In this document: piece by piece, positions 13,758 through 19,853 of the stretch
How the letters are laid out: each line of letters begins with the position of its first letter
Position numbering within the stretch: the first letter of the stretch is position 1
Origin: Candidatus Taylorbacteria bacterium RIFCSPHIGHO2_02_FULL_44_12
Lineage (GTDB): Bacteria; Patescibacteriota; Minisyncoccia; Phycocordibacterales; PALSA-1337
DNA: 22,203 bases
Assembly: GCA_001822575.1 (NCBI GenBank)
Contig: MHRM01000014.1
Location: forward strand, 1 to 22,203
Direction of reading: 5' to 3'
The notes under the pieces: model-generated
The model's input: the letters and a program-made list of their open reading frames with translations, nothing else
What the model was told of the DNA's origin: nothing
The model's database searches: none
Translations under genes and position numbers: made by a program

Positions 13758-15099
13758 TCGTCATACCCTCTGGGGTGTCGCTGACCACGAAGCCGCGTGC
13801 CTCTATTTCGGCCCGCAGGGCATCGGCCTTGGCCCAATCTTTTTCCAGACGGGCTTGTTGTCTGGCAGAGCCCAGAGCCTGGATTTCTGCCGGAATATCT
13901 TGATATTCCGCCCGCGGAGCTGAAGCCAATTTCAGACCAAAGACTCTATCAAAATCAAGCAGACTGGCTTTTTTGTCTGCGGCCGAATACGAGCCATCTT
14001 TGATCAGTTCCCAAGCCAAAGCCAGAGCCTGGGGCAGGTCTAAATCGTCATTTATGAAGGTCTGAAATCTCTGCTGATAATCTGGAATGATCGTTCCTCC
14101 GTCCGGATAACTTGCCACGATCTTGATCAGACGGATAAGTCCAGTCTGGGCGGCATGAAGAGTATTATAACTAAAGTCTACCAATGAACGGTGGTGGGCG
14201 GTCATAAGCCAATAACGATAGGAGAGAGGGGATATGGACTCCTTCTTAAGATCATCTAATTTGATGACATTGTTTTTTGATTTGGCCATCTTTTCCCGAT
14301 TGATGGTCATAAAAGCCCCATGGATCCAGTACCTAGCGAATGTTTTTCCGGTAGCTGATTCCGATTGGGCGATCTCATTGGTGTGATGGGGGAAGACAAG
14401 ATCTATTCCGCCGGTATGAATATCTAGAGTCGGACCTAGCTCTTTCATGGCCATAGCTGAACATTCTATATGCCAACCTGGACGGCCTTGACCAAATGAC
14501 GCATTCCAAAAAATATCGCCATCTTCGGGAGATTTGAATTTCCACAAAGCGAAATCGTGAGGTTTTTCTTTGTCATATTCATCATTGGCTATCCTCTCGT
14601 GAGTTTGACCGGCATGGGAAAGGTCAAGTCTGGCCAATGAACCATAATTTTTAATCTTATCCACCCTCATATATACCCCATCTTCGGCTCTATAGGCGAA
14701 GTCTTTGTCTCTCAAGATTTCTATAAGTCTGATCATGTCAGCTATGTGTTCAGTGGCTCGGACCAGGCTAGTAGGTCGTAGGATATTCAAGCAATCCAAT
14801 CCTTCTAGGAACAATTTCTCGTATCTTTGAGTGATATTTTTCAGAGGAACTTTTTCTTCTCGACTTTTGTTTATGGTCTTGTCGTCAACATCAGTGATAT
14901 TCATAACCTGATTAACTTCGTATTGGTTGTATTCAAAAGCTCGCCTGATAAGATCATTCATAATAAAAGTCCGATAATTACCTATGTGAGGCGTGTCATA
15001 GACTGTTGGACCACAGTGATACATAGAGACCAGCCCTTTTTTTATTGGCTTGAAAAGCTCTTTTTCCCCAGATAGAGTATTGTGGAGATATATGTCCAT
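13744..15099 (-). CDS. cysS: Cysteinyl-tRNA synthetase
   Basis: Charges tRNA-Cys with cysteine (class I, zinc-dependent), 451 residues, normal length. HIGH motif is HIGN (38-41) after CGPTVYDTP. The zinc ligands that read out cysteine are all present: C29, C213 (HIECSAMAM), H238 and E242 (FPHHTNEIAQSE). The KMSKS loop is KMAKS (270-274), a common functional variant. The C-terminal DALR/anticodon-binding part ends with LRAEIEARGFVVSDTPEGM, a standard CysRS tail. The nearest -10 is TATAAT (15115-15120), 15 bases upstream, giving a leader of about 8 bases. The gene is divergent from ctpA and converges on the 58-residue gene. Confidence 0.97.
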   Translation of the reverse strand: MDIYLHNTLSGEKELFKPIKKGLVSMYHCGPTVYDTPHIGNYRTFIMNDLIRRAFEYNQYEVNQVMNITDVDDKTINKSREEKVPLKNITQRYEKLFLEGLDCLNILRPTSLVRATEHIADMIRLIEILRDKDFAYRAEDGVYMRVDKIKNYGSLARLDLSHAGQTHERIANDEYDKEKPHDFALWKFKSPEDGDIFWNASFGQGRPGWHIECSAMAMKELGPTLDIHTGGIDLVFPHHTNEIAQSESATGKTFARYWIHGAFMTINREKMAKSKNNVIKLDDLKKESISPLSYRYWLMTAHHRSLVDFSYNTLHAAQTGLIRLIKIVASYPDGGTIIPDYQQRFQTFINDDLDLPQALALAWELIKDGSYSAADKKASLLDFDRVFGLKLASAPRAEYQDIPAEIQALGSARQQARLEKDWAKADALRAEIEARGFVVSDTPEGMTIIAV

Positions 15100-15114
15100 A
15101 TATGCAGGGCTTTT

Positions 15115-15127
15115 ATTATACTATAAT
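15115..15127. promoter_or_regulatory. Palindromic bidirectional -10 (cysS / ctpA)
   Basis: ATTATACTATAAT is a palindrome around a central C, so each strand reads TATAAT. Leftward it serves cysS with 15 bases to the ATG. Rightward it could start a transcript about 95 bases before ctpA. No clear -35 elements are seen. Confidence 0.5.
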
Positions 15128-15167
15128 AGGGGCCATTCGACGGGGCGACCTTGCAAGTCAATAAAAT

Positions 15168-15238
15168 AATATTCACCAGGCTTAACTACTCTTTCTAGTA
15201 ATTTACTTTTATGCCATAATGATTCTCTGGTGAATATT
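15168..15238 (+). promoter_or_regulatory. Inverted repeat covering the ctpA start codon
   Basis: AATATTCACCAG (15168-15179) is the exact reverse complement of CTGGTGAATATT (15227-15238), with 47 bases between. The right arm contains the GTG start of ctpA. A transcript begun at the upstream TATAAT (15122-15127) would hide the start in a 12-base-pair stem, whereas one begun at TGCCATAAT (15212-15220) would lack the left arm. It could also be an operator. Function is inferred. Confidence 0.45.
15212..15220 (+). promoter_or_regulatory. Extended -10 promoter of ctpA
   Basis: TG-C-CATAAT followed by 9 bases and the GTG at 15230. Five of six -10 bases match and the TG extension is present. A transcript from here would be nearly leaderless. 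Confidence 0.55.
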
Positions 15239-16441
15239 GAAGATAAGAAATTTCTGGCTCTATTGGTGGCTCTACCTGTCTTTGTGGTAGGGCTCTTTTG
15301 GGGTATCAATATTGGAAAAGGTCATGTGATCTCTGTTGATCCAGCTCTGGTCGAGGACGATTCGATTGTCAGCTCCGAACAATTCGCCCCCTTTTGGAAA
15401 GCTTGGAGTATTCTCAATGAAAAGTTTGTGGCCACTACTACTGCCAGTGTTGAAGATAGAGTTTGGGGATCTATCCAGGGCCTAGCAGGATCTTACAAAG
15501 ACCCATACACAGTCTTTTTTCCGCCAGCCGAGTCAAAAAGTTTTCAAGAAGATATTTCCGGCAATTTTGAAGGAGTGGGTATGGAGATCGGTTTCAAGGA
15601 TAACAAATTGATCGTAGTGGCGCCGATCAAAAACAGTCCAGCCGATCGGGCCGGGGTCAAAACCGGAGATGCCATATTGTCTATAAATGGCACCTCTACG
15701 GCTGATATAGCTGTAGATAAGGCCGTCAAGCTTATTCGTGGCCCCAAAGGCACTATCGTAACCATTGTCTTCTTGCCTATTGGTTCCAGCAAAACAGTAG
15801 AGAAAGCCATAGTTCGTGATGTTATAGACATACCGACAATCGATACAAGCGTCAAACCCGGAGGAGTATTTGTCATTCGTCTCTATAGTTTTACCAGCCA
15901 ATCTCACAATTTATTCCGTCAAGCTTTGCGAGAATTCGTGCTTTCCGGTCATCATAAGCTCATTCTAGATATGCGAGGCAATCCTGGTGGATATTTGGAT
16001 TCGGCATGGGATATGGCTTCATGGTTTTTGCCACCTGGGGCCATAGTCATAAATGAAGATTTTGGCGGCAAACAAGATATCAAATCTTATAGGAGCAAAG
16101 GATATGATATTTTTAACAGCAATCTCAAAATGATAATTCTAGTTGACGGCGGTTCGGCTTCGGCGGCGGAGATCTTGGCTGGGGCTTTGTCGGAACATGG
16201 AGTGGCAGAGCTTGTAGGCACCAAGACTTTCGGCAAGGGCTCGGTCCAGGAATTGGTACCGATCACATCGGAAACATCTCTCAAGGTTACGGTGGCCCAC
16301 TGGTTGACACCTCATGGGCAAAATTTGTCCAAAAATGGTCTAGTGCCAGACTACGAGATTCCGTTGACCGATAAAGATATTCAGGCCAAACAAGATCCGC
16401 AGATGGACAAGGCACTGGAGATATTGTCAAAATTGCCATGA
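15230..16441 (+). CDS. ctpA: C-terminal processing protease (S41)
   Basis: Membrane-anchored serine protease of 403 residues that acts outside the membrane on C-termini of envelope proteins. A single N-terminal helix (about 7-27) is followed by a short helical region, a PDZ domain (about 100-185, FEGVGMEIGF...SPADRAGVKTGDAILSING) and the S41 catalytic core. The catalytic Ser/Lys/Gln are S311 (GGSASAAEI), K336 and Q340 (FGKGSVQ), with the 25-residue Ser-Lys spacing of the family. The substrate-binding LDMRGNPGG is present. Start is a GTG, supported by the extended -10 nine bases upstream; a 12-base inverted repeat overlaps it. The stop overlaps the rplI start (ATGA), so the two are translationally coupled. 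Confidence 0.95.
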   Translation: MNIEDKKFLALLVALPVFVVGLFWGINIGKGHVISVDPALVEDDSIVSSEQFAPFWKAWSILNEKFVATTTASVEDRVWGSIQGLAGSYKDPYTVFFPPAESKSFQEDISGNFEGVGMEIGFKDNKLIVVAPIKNSPADRAGVKTGDAILSINGTSTADIAVDKAVKLIRGPKGTIVTIVFLPIGSSKTVEKAIVRDVIDIPTIDTSVKPGGVFVIRLYSFTSQSHNLFRQALREFVLSGHHKLILDMRGNPGGYLDSAWDMASWFLPPGAIVINEDFGGKQDIKSYRSKGYDIFNSNLKMIILVDGGSASAAEILAGALSEHGVAELVGTKTFGKGSVQELVPITSETSLKVTVAHWLTPHGQNLSKNGLVPDYEIPLTDKDIQAKQDPQMDKALEILSKLP

Positions 16442-16884
16442 AAATAATCCTCCTTCAAGACATAGTTGGGCTGGGTCGTAAGAATGATGTCAAAAATGTC
16501 AGTGATGGCTATGCCCAGAATTTTCTTATCCCTCGGGGGATGGCGGTGGCGGCGACAGAGGTGGCTCTCAAACATCTGGAGAATAAGAAGGCTAGGGAAG
16601 AGAACGAGAAAAGAATTCAACAAGATTTGGCGATCAAAGTGATCAAAGATCTGGATGGTAAATCAATAACCATCAAAACCAAGGCTGATCAGAGGGGTGG
16701 TCTTTTTGCCGGTATCCACAGCCAAGATATCGCTAGTGAACTTGAGAGTCAGTTTCGTTTGGTTATTGATCCAAAAAATATAATCTTAAAACATCCGATC
16801 AAAAACCTGGGCGAACATACTATAGATGTAAAAGGGGCAGGGAAGAGTGCTCGCTTCACATTGGTTGTTGAAGAATCTGAATGA
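16438..16884 (+). CDS. rplI: 50S ribosomal protein L9
   Basis: Large-subunit protein of 148 residues. The N-domain starts with the diagnostic MKIILLQDIVGLGRKNDVK and NVSDGYAQNFLIPRGMA, then a connecting helix (about 42-75) and the C-domain (about 78-148) with GGLFAGIHSQDIASEL and LGEHTIDVKG. Length is normal (148-150). The ATG overlaps the ctpA stop as ATGA, so expression depends on ctpA translation. As commonly noted, L9 is missing from several CPR groups, so its presence narrows the lineage slightly. A large hairpin element begins 12 bases after the stop. Confidence 0.97.
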   Translation: MKIILLQDIVGLGRKNDVKNVSDGYAQNFLIPRGMAVAATEVALKHLENKKAREENEKRIQQDLAIKVIKDLDGKSITIKTKADQRGGLFAGIHSQDIASELESQFRLVIDPKNIILKHPIKNLGEHTIDVKGAGKSARFTLVVEESE

Positions 16885-16896
16885 CGAGACAGGTTC

Positions 16897-17024
16897 CCCA
16901 AAAAAATACTTGCACACTCTCATGGAGACATTGCCAGCGGCCTTAAACCACGAAATTGAAACTTTAGACATAAATATTTGCATCAAGATGAGTCTCCATG
17001 AGAGTGTGCAAGTATTTTTTTGGG
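16897..17024 (+). repeat. Hairpin element copy 2 (conserved GGAGAC core)
   Basis: Arms 16897-16929 and 16992-17024 are perfectly complementary over 33 bases. The 5' arm reads CCC, seven A, a 17-base variable segment, then GGAGAC. The 62-base interior begins ATTGCCAGCGGCCTTAAACC and later has TTTAGACATAAATATTTGC, ending ATGA, nearly identical to copy 1 (10916-11040). The variable arm segment differs between the two copies, yet pairs perfectly here. It lies 12 bases after rplI. The 7-T run is inside the 3' arm, so it is not a typical terminator. Confidence 0.88.
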
Positions 17025-17029
17025 ATTTG

Positions 17030-17060
17030 AATTACCAATTCTAAAAAATTACCAATTCTA
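17030..17060 (+). repeat. 14-base direct repeat between two hairpins
   Basis: AATTACCAATTCTA occurs at 17030-17043 and 17047-17060, separated by AAA. It lies exactly between hairpin copies 2 and 3 and could be a trace of an insertion or slippage event. Confidence 0.6.
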
Positions 17061-17061
17061 C

Positions 17062-17188
17062 AAATCTCCGGAAACAACAGTACCAACGGAGACTATGTGG
17101 TATGCTAGAGTTGTGTCACTAAAGACTAACCCGCGTGGTTTGAGGCCGCTGGCAATGTCTCCGTTGGTATTGTTGTTTCCTTCGATTT
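17062..17188 (-). repeat. Hairpin element copy 3 (minus strand)
   Basis: On the minus strand the core starts GGAGACATTGCCAGCGGCCT (17162 down to 17143), continues CAAACCACG, and closes with GTCTCC (17093 to 17088). Arms 17157-17180 and 17070-17093 pair at all 24 positions, one of them a G-U pair, and pairing resumes beyond a small internal loop out to 17062/17188. The first 29 core bases match copy 2 at all but one position, but the second half of the interior is diverged and the arm sequence is unrelated. It begins 16 bases downstream of the rpmA stop, in the same orientation as rpmA. Confidence 0.83.
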
Positions 17189-17204
17189 CTGTAATTCCAA
17201 AACT

Positions 17205-17477
17205 TTAGACAATATGGGCGATCTTTTTGCGGGCAATATCATTATTAAAACTGGTCTTTCTTTTTGTACCAAAATGTACCACACCCTCTTTGAGAGCAAA
17301 TAGAGTATGATCTTTACCCATCCCGACATTTCGGCCAGGCAGAACACTGGTGCCGCGTTGACGGACGATGATCTGGCCGGTAATTATGGACTGACCATGA
17401 TTGATCTTCACGCCTAGGTATTTTGGATTGGAATCTCGGCCGTTATTGGTGGATCCGGCCGCTTTTTTATGAGCCAT
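17205..17477 (-). CDS. rpmA: 50S ribosomal protein L27
   Basis: Large-subunit protein of 90 residues near the peptidyl-transferase centre. The start AHKKAAGSTNNGRDSNPKYLG is typical of the family (written here without the initial Met and split: AHKKAAG, STNNGRDSNPKYLG), followed by VRQRGTSVLPGRNVGMGKDH, all diagnostic. It begins with the conserved AHKK and has no cleaved N-terminal extension of the Firmicutes kind. The C-terminus runs GTKRKTSFNNDIARKKIAHIV. The promoter TG-C-TAGACT lies 9 bases upstream. Unlike most bacteria it is not next to rplU. A hairpin element follows the stop. Confidence 0.96.
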   Translation of the reverse strand: MAHKKAAGSTNNGRDSNPKYLGVKINHGQSIITGQIIVRQRGTSVLPGRNVGMGKDHTLFALKEGVVHFGTKRKTSFNNDIARKKIAHIV

Positions 17478-17486
17478 AGTGAAGAT

Positions 17487-17495
17487 AGTCTAGCA
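17487..17495 (-). promoter_or_regulatory. Extended -10 promoter of rpmA
   Basis: Minus-strand TG-C-TAGACT with 9 bases to the ATG. Four of six -10 bases match plus the TG extension, giving an almost leaderless transcript. Confidence 0.5.
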
Positions 17496-17517
17496 TATAT
17501 AGAAGCTGGAGTATCTC

Positions 17518-17546
17518 TTGACATAAGACTATAAAAATGCTACCAT
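17518..17546 (+). promoter_or_regulatory. Consensus promoter upstream of the transglycosylase-like gene
   Basis: Perfect -35 TTGACA (17518-17523), 17-base spacer, and extended -10 TG-C-TACCAT (17538-17546). It is the only full consensus -35 noticed in the window. The transcription start is expected near 17553. Confidence 0.72.
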
Positions 17547-17552
17547 TAGGTC

Positions 17553-17597
17553 CATAAAAGGGCTTAAGTAAGCGCCATGCTTATGAGGCTCTTTTTT
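17553..17597 (+). ncRNA. Predicted short terminated leader RNA
   Basis: Transcription from the promoter at 17518-17546 would run about 45 bases and meet an intrinsic terminator, 8 bases before the next gene. This predicts either an abundant small RNA or an attenuated leader for the transglycosylase-like gene. It contains an 11-codon open frame (ATG at 17577) that reads through the terminator and overlaps the gene start, possibly a leader peptide. Inferred from sequence signals only. Confidence 0.5.
17559..17597 (+). terminator. Intrinsic terminator / attenuator
   Basis: AGGGCTT (17559-17565) pairs with AGGCTCT (17586-17592), including two G-U pairs. After a small internal loop, TAAGC (17569-17573) pairs with GCTTA (17579-17583) around a 5-base loop. 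A run of six T (17592-17597) follows at once. Confidence 0.62.
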
Positions 17598-17604
17598 AAT
17601 TATC

Positions 17605-18069
17605 ATGATTGAACTAAGCACTGGTATCATCTTCCTGATGTCATCTTTGTATGGTTCAGGATATATAGCTGATAATATTTTTGATAGCAATCAGCAAGCC
17701 TCTGTTAATGAGCAGAATTCAAGTTCTGTGCGTGTATTGATACAATCAAAAGAAATAGAAAACTATATTCGCCAGAATTATTCTGACACACCCATTCTAG
17801 TTGAAATTGCCCGCTGTGAATCAACCCTGCGCCAATATGGCAAAGATGGGGATATTATCCGTGGCAAGGTCAATAGAAACGATATTGGTGTCATGCAGAT
17901 TAATATCACATATCATGGTGAAAATGCCGAGAAGCTCGGCTATGATATATATACGACTGAAGGGAATATTGCCTTCGGCAAGTATCTATACGACAAACAT
18001 GGATCCCAACCATGGAGTTCATCTGCAAAATGTTGGGCCAAGGCATCTATTGAATTGGCGAAGAAATAA
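17605..18069 (+). CDS. Lytic transglycosylase-like (SLT) exported protein
   Basis: Protein of 154 residues with a hydrophobic N-terminus (about 6-21) that probably serves as a signal or anchor, a polar linker (about 25-60), then a small lysozyme-like SLT domain. The catalytic Glu is E72 in EIARCESTLRQY, and DIGVMQIN (93-100) is the usual second motif, followed by LYDKHGSQPWSSSAKCW at the end. Such enzymes cleave peptidoglycan glycan strands; in CPR cells this would serve growth or cell contact. Two cysteines (C71, C143) could form a disulphide. The domain is near the minimum size for the family. Expression is probably controlled by the promoter-terminator leader just upstream. Convergent with the small membrane-protein gene. 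Confidence 0.83.
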   Translation: MIELSTGIIFLMSSLYGSGYIADNIFDSNQQASVNEQNSSSVRVLIQSKEIENYIRQNYSDTPILVEIARCESTLRQYGKDGDIIRGKVNRNDIGVMQINITYHGENAEKLGYDIYTTEGNIAFGKYLYDKHGSQPWSSSAKCWAKASIELAKK

Positions 18070-18096
18070 AATAAACTATGTCGCACAATATATGTT

Positions 18097-18387
18097 TTAG
18101 CGAGTTGAAGTGGCATTTTCTTGCGCTCCGTCTTCTAATATTTGTAAAGATTGGTCCCAAATCAGTTTTTTGAAAGCACTCCATAGATACATAATTGGCT
18201 CTTGTAAATAAGTATTCCAGACAGCATTAATAATTTCAGTCGCGAAAGCAAAATTGGCTTTTGAGGTCGGCGAGGTTGCTATGGCTCGAAGGTTAAATCC
18301 GAAATAACTCAAAATAAGCAGAGCAATGACAATCAAGACCACCGTGCGCACCAGTCCCCTATTTTTTTGAGGAAAATCTGAAAGCAT
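18097..18387 (-). CDS. Small single-pass membrane protein, unknown
   Basis: Protein of 96 residues: a short basic N-terminus (FPQKNRGLVR), one membrane helix (about 13-31, TVVLIVIALLILSYFGFNL), then about 60 mostly helical residues rich in aromatic residues and alanine, ending in a polar tail. It resembles short uncharacterised membrane proteins common in Parcubacteria, but no family can be named. A CACAAT lies 6 bases before the ATG and touches the edge of the large palindrome at 18398-18508. Convergent with the transglycosylase-like gene (27-base gap). It could join the adjacent peptidoglycan-processing proteins at the envelope, based on position only. Confidence 0.78.
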   Translation of the reverse strand: MLSDFPQKNRGLVRTVVLIVIALLILSYFGFNLRAIATSPTSKANFAFATEIINAVWNTYLQEPIMYLWSAFKKLIWDQSLQILEDGAQENATSTR

Positions 18388-18397
18388 AATCTTATTG

Positions 18398-18508
18398 TGG
18401 CGGGCAGGGCAGATGTGTCTTTTTCTCTAAAAATAGAAGTTCGAGAAGGAATCAGCAGTCGTGGCGGTTTCATTTTTAGAGAAAAAGACACATCTGCCCT
18501 GCCCGCCA
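18398..18508. repeat. Perfect 37-base-arm palindrome with 37-base loop
   Basis: Bases 18398-18434 are the exact reverse complement of 18472-18508, with a 37-base spacer. Arms begin TGGCGGGCAGGGCAGATGTG and continue with a T-rich then A-rich stretch. The loop has no similarity to the GGAGAC hairpin family. It lies between the M23 gene end and the small membrane-protein start and contains no evident ORF. A minus-strand TATAAT (rightmost base near 18519) would start transcription almost exactly at the right end. No T-tract follows either arm, so it is not an ordinary terminator. Confidence 0.88.
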
Positions 18509-18527
18509 ATATTCATTATACACTAGA

Positions 18528-19850
18528 CTACAAATATGACATCGGGTTCAGATAAGCTTTGAAATCAGCGATAGGAATTATTACCCCGCGGCAATTCTTG
18601 CTACTTGCAATAGCTTTGATCTCTACACCTTGGCTGGCAAAGACCCCAAAATGCAAATGTGCCCCTCGCGGGCCGGGAGGAGAGACAGCTCCGCTGTAAC
18701 CACTATAACCAATAACCGCACCAGTGGACACTTTTTCTCCCACAACCACATTGATCAAAGAAAGATGACCATATACAGTGGATAGCCCATCGTTGTGTTT
18801 GAGCATGATCCATTTGCCATAGGAATAGCATTTGGGAGCTAGATCGGTATTGCCGACTCCCACTATAGTTCCAGAAAGAGCCGCCATAACTGGAGTCCCT
18901 ATAGAAGCCCGAAGATCTATACCAGTGTGGCCCTTGCCTTGATAGAGTTGAGGGTTTGCAGTGGCAAATGGCGTATTGCCAAAATACTGGGTTATAAAAA
19001 GAGATTTCAATGGCCACGACAAGACTCCTTTGGCTGATCTTGGCAATAAAGAAGGATCTACCCCCAACCGCAGTTTAGATTCATAATCCAGGACTTCCCT
19101 CTCAAATTCTTCCTGCAAGGCCTTTTTTTCGGTAAGAATCTTTTGGAATTGGGATTCAGATTGTTTGGTTTCTTTGAGCAGAGCGTTTTTCTCGGCGGCT
19201 GTTGAGGCTATGACTTTTCGCTGACTATTCAGCTGATTCTTGAGAGTGACAAGCTCAGTTTTGGCTATAACCGTGGCTTTTTTGTTTGTTTCCAGATCGG
19301 CTTTGACGGTTCGCAATTTGGCGATCTGACCGAGCAGTCCCTTTTGGATCAAAACCATATTGTCTAGGGCATTGGAAACGCTAGCTAGACTATCCCCTGA
19401 AAGAAAGACTTCAATGATAGATCGGTCGTCAAATTGTTCCATGGTAGCCAATGATTTTTGGATGATCCGCCTGTCCGAACCTATATTGTCTTCTTTGGAC
19501 AAAATCTGTGAAGTCAAAGTAGATATTTGGATATTTTTGGCAGAAATCTTGTTTTCGGTCAGTTTGATATCAGCGGCCAATTTCTTTTCATTAAGTTCCA
19601 AAGACTTGATCGTAGAAGCCAGCGAGGTAGCTTGATCATTCAAGGTCTCAATTTGCTTTTGATAACCTTGGATTTCTTTTTCTAGAGCTTGAATATCACT
19701 GGCACGATCCTGGATCTTGATTTGTAAGTCAGTGGTTGATTGGGCTTGAATGAAATGGTTTGGTAATACCAAAATCACTAAGGTTAGAATTATTCCAATA
19801 GAATAATTGAATTTATTTGAGAATACTATGTTTGTGGTCTCATTGAACAT
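18528..19850 (-). CDS. M23 (LytM/EnvC-like) peptidase with coiled coil
   Basis: Exported protein of 440 residues. An N-terminal hydrophobic segment (about 17-36, ending HFIQAQ) acts as signal peptide. A long coiled coil (about 37-265, TTDLQIKIQDRASDIQALEK onward) is followed by the M23 metallopeptidase domain (about 275-420). Zinc-site motifs are present as GHTGIDLR (HxxxD) and HLHFGV (HxH), with the intervening WIMLKHNDGLSTVYGHLS. This architecture matches EnvC/NlpD-type proteins that cut peptidoglycan cross-links or activate amidases at division. Both zinc motifs look intact, unlike degenerate EnvC, so it may be catalytic. It starts 3 bases after the gltX stop, so the two are an operon. Confidence 0.93.
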   Translation of the reverse strand: MFNETTNIVFSNKFNYSIGIILTLVILVLPNHFIQAQSTTDLQIKIQDRASDIQALEKEIQGYQKQIETLNDQATSLASTIKSLELNEKKLAADIKLTENKISAKNIQISTLTSQILSKEDNIGSDRRIIQKSLATMEQFDDRSIIEVFLSGDSLASVSNALDNMVLIQKGLLGQIAKLRTVKADLETNKKATVIAKTELVTLKNQLNSQRKVIASTAAEKNALLKETKQSESQFQKILTEKKALQEEFEREVLDYESKLRLGVDPSLLPRSAKGVLSWPLKSLFITQYFGNTPFATANPQLYQGKGHTGIDLRASIGTPVMAALSGTIVGVGNTDLAPKCYSYGKWIMLKHNDGLSTVYGHLSLINVVVGEKVSTGAVIGYSGYSGAVSPPGPRGAHLHFGVFASQGVEIKAIASSKNCRGVIIPIADFKAYLNPMSYL

Positions 19851-19853
19851 TGA

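Noticed and set aside
13657..13923. Plus-strand 88-residue frame across the cysS end
   Set aside because: It is antisense to cysS and out of frame with the 58-residue gene, with an improbable composition.
15121..15309. Minus-strand 62-residue open frame ending in a protein-like stretch (PGEYYFIDLQGRP)
   Set aside because: Its only ATG lies inside ctpA on the opposite strand, it has no promoter, and the part outside ctpA has no usable start.
10916..17188. Integron attC sites, suggested by gene-end position and long imperfect palindromes
   Set aside because: attC sites conserve the outer R boxes (RYYYAAC / GTTRRRY) and not the centre; here the centre is conserved, no such boxes are seen and there is no integrase.
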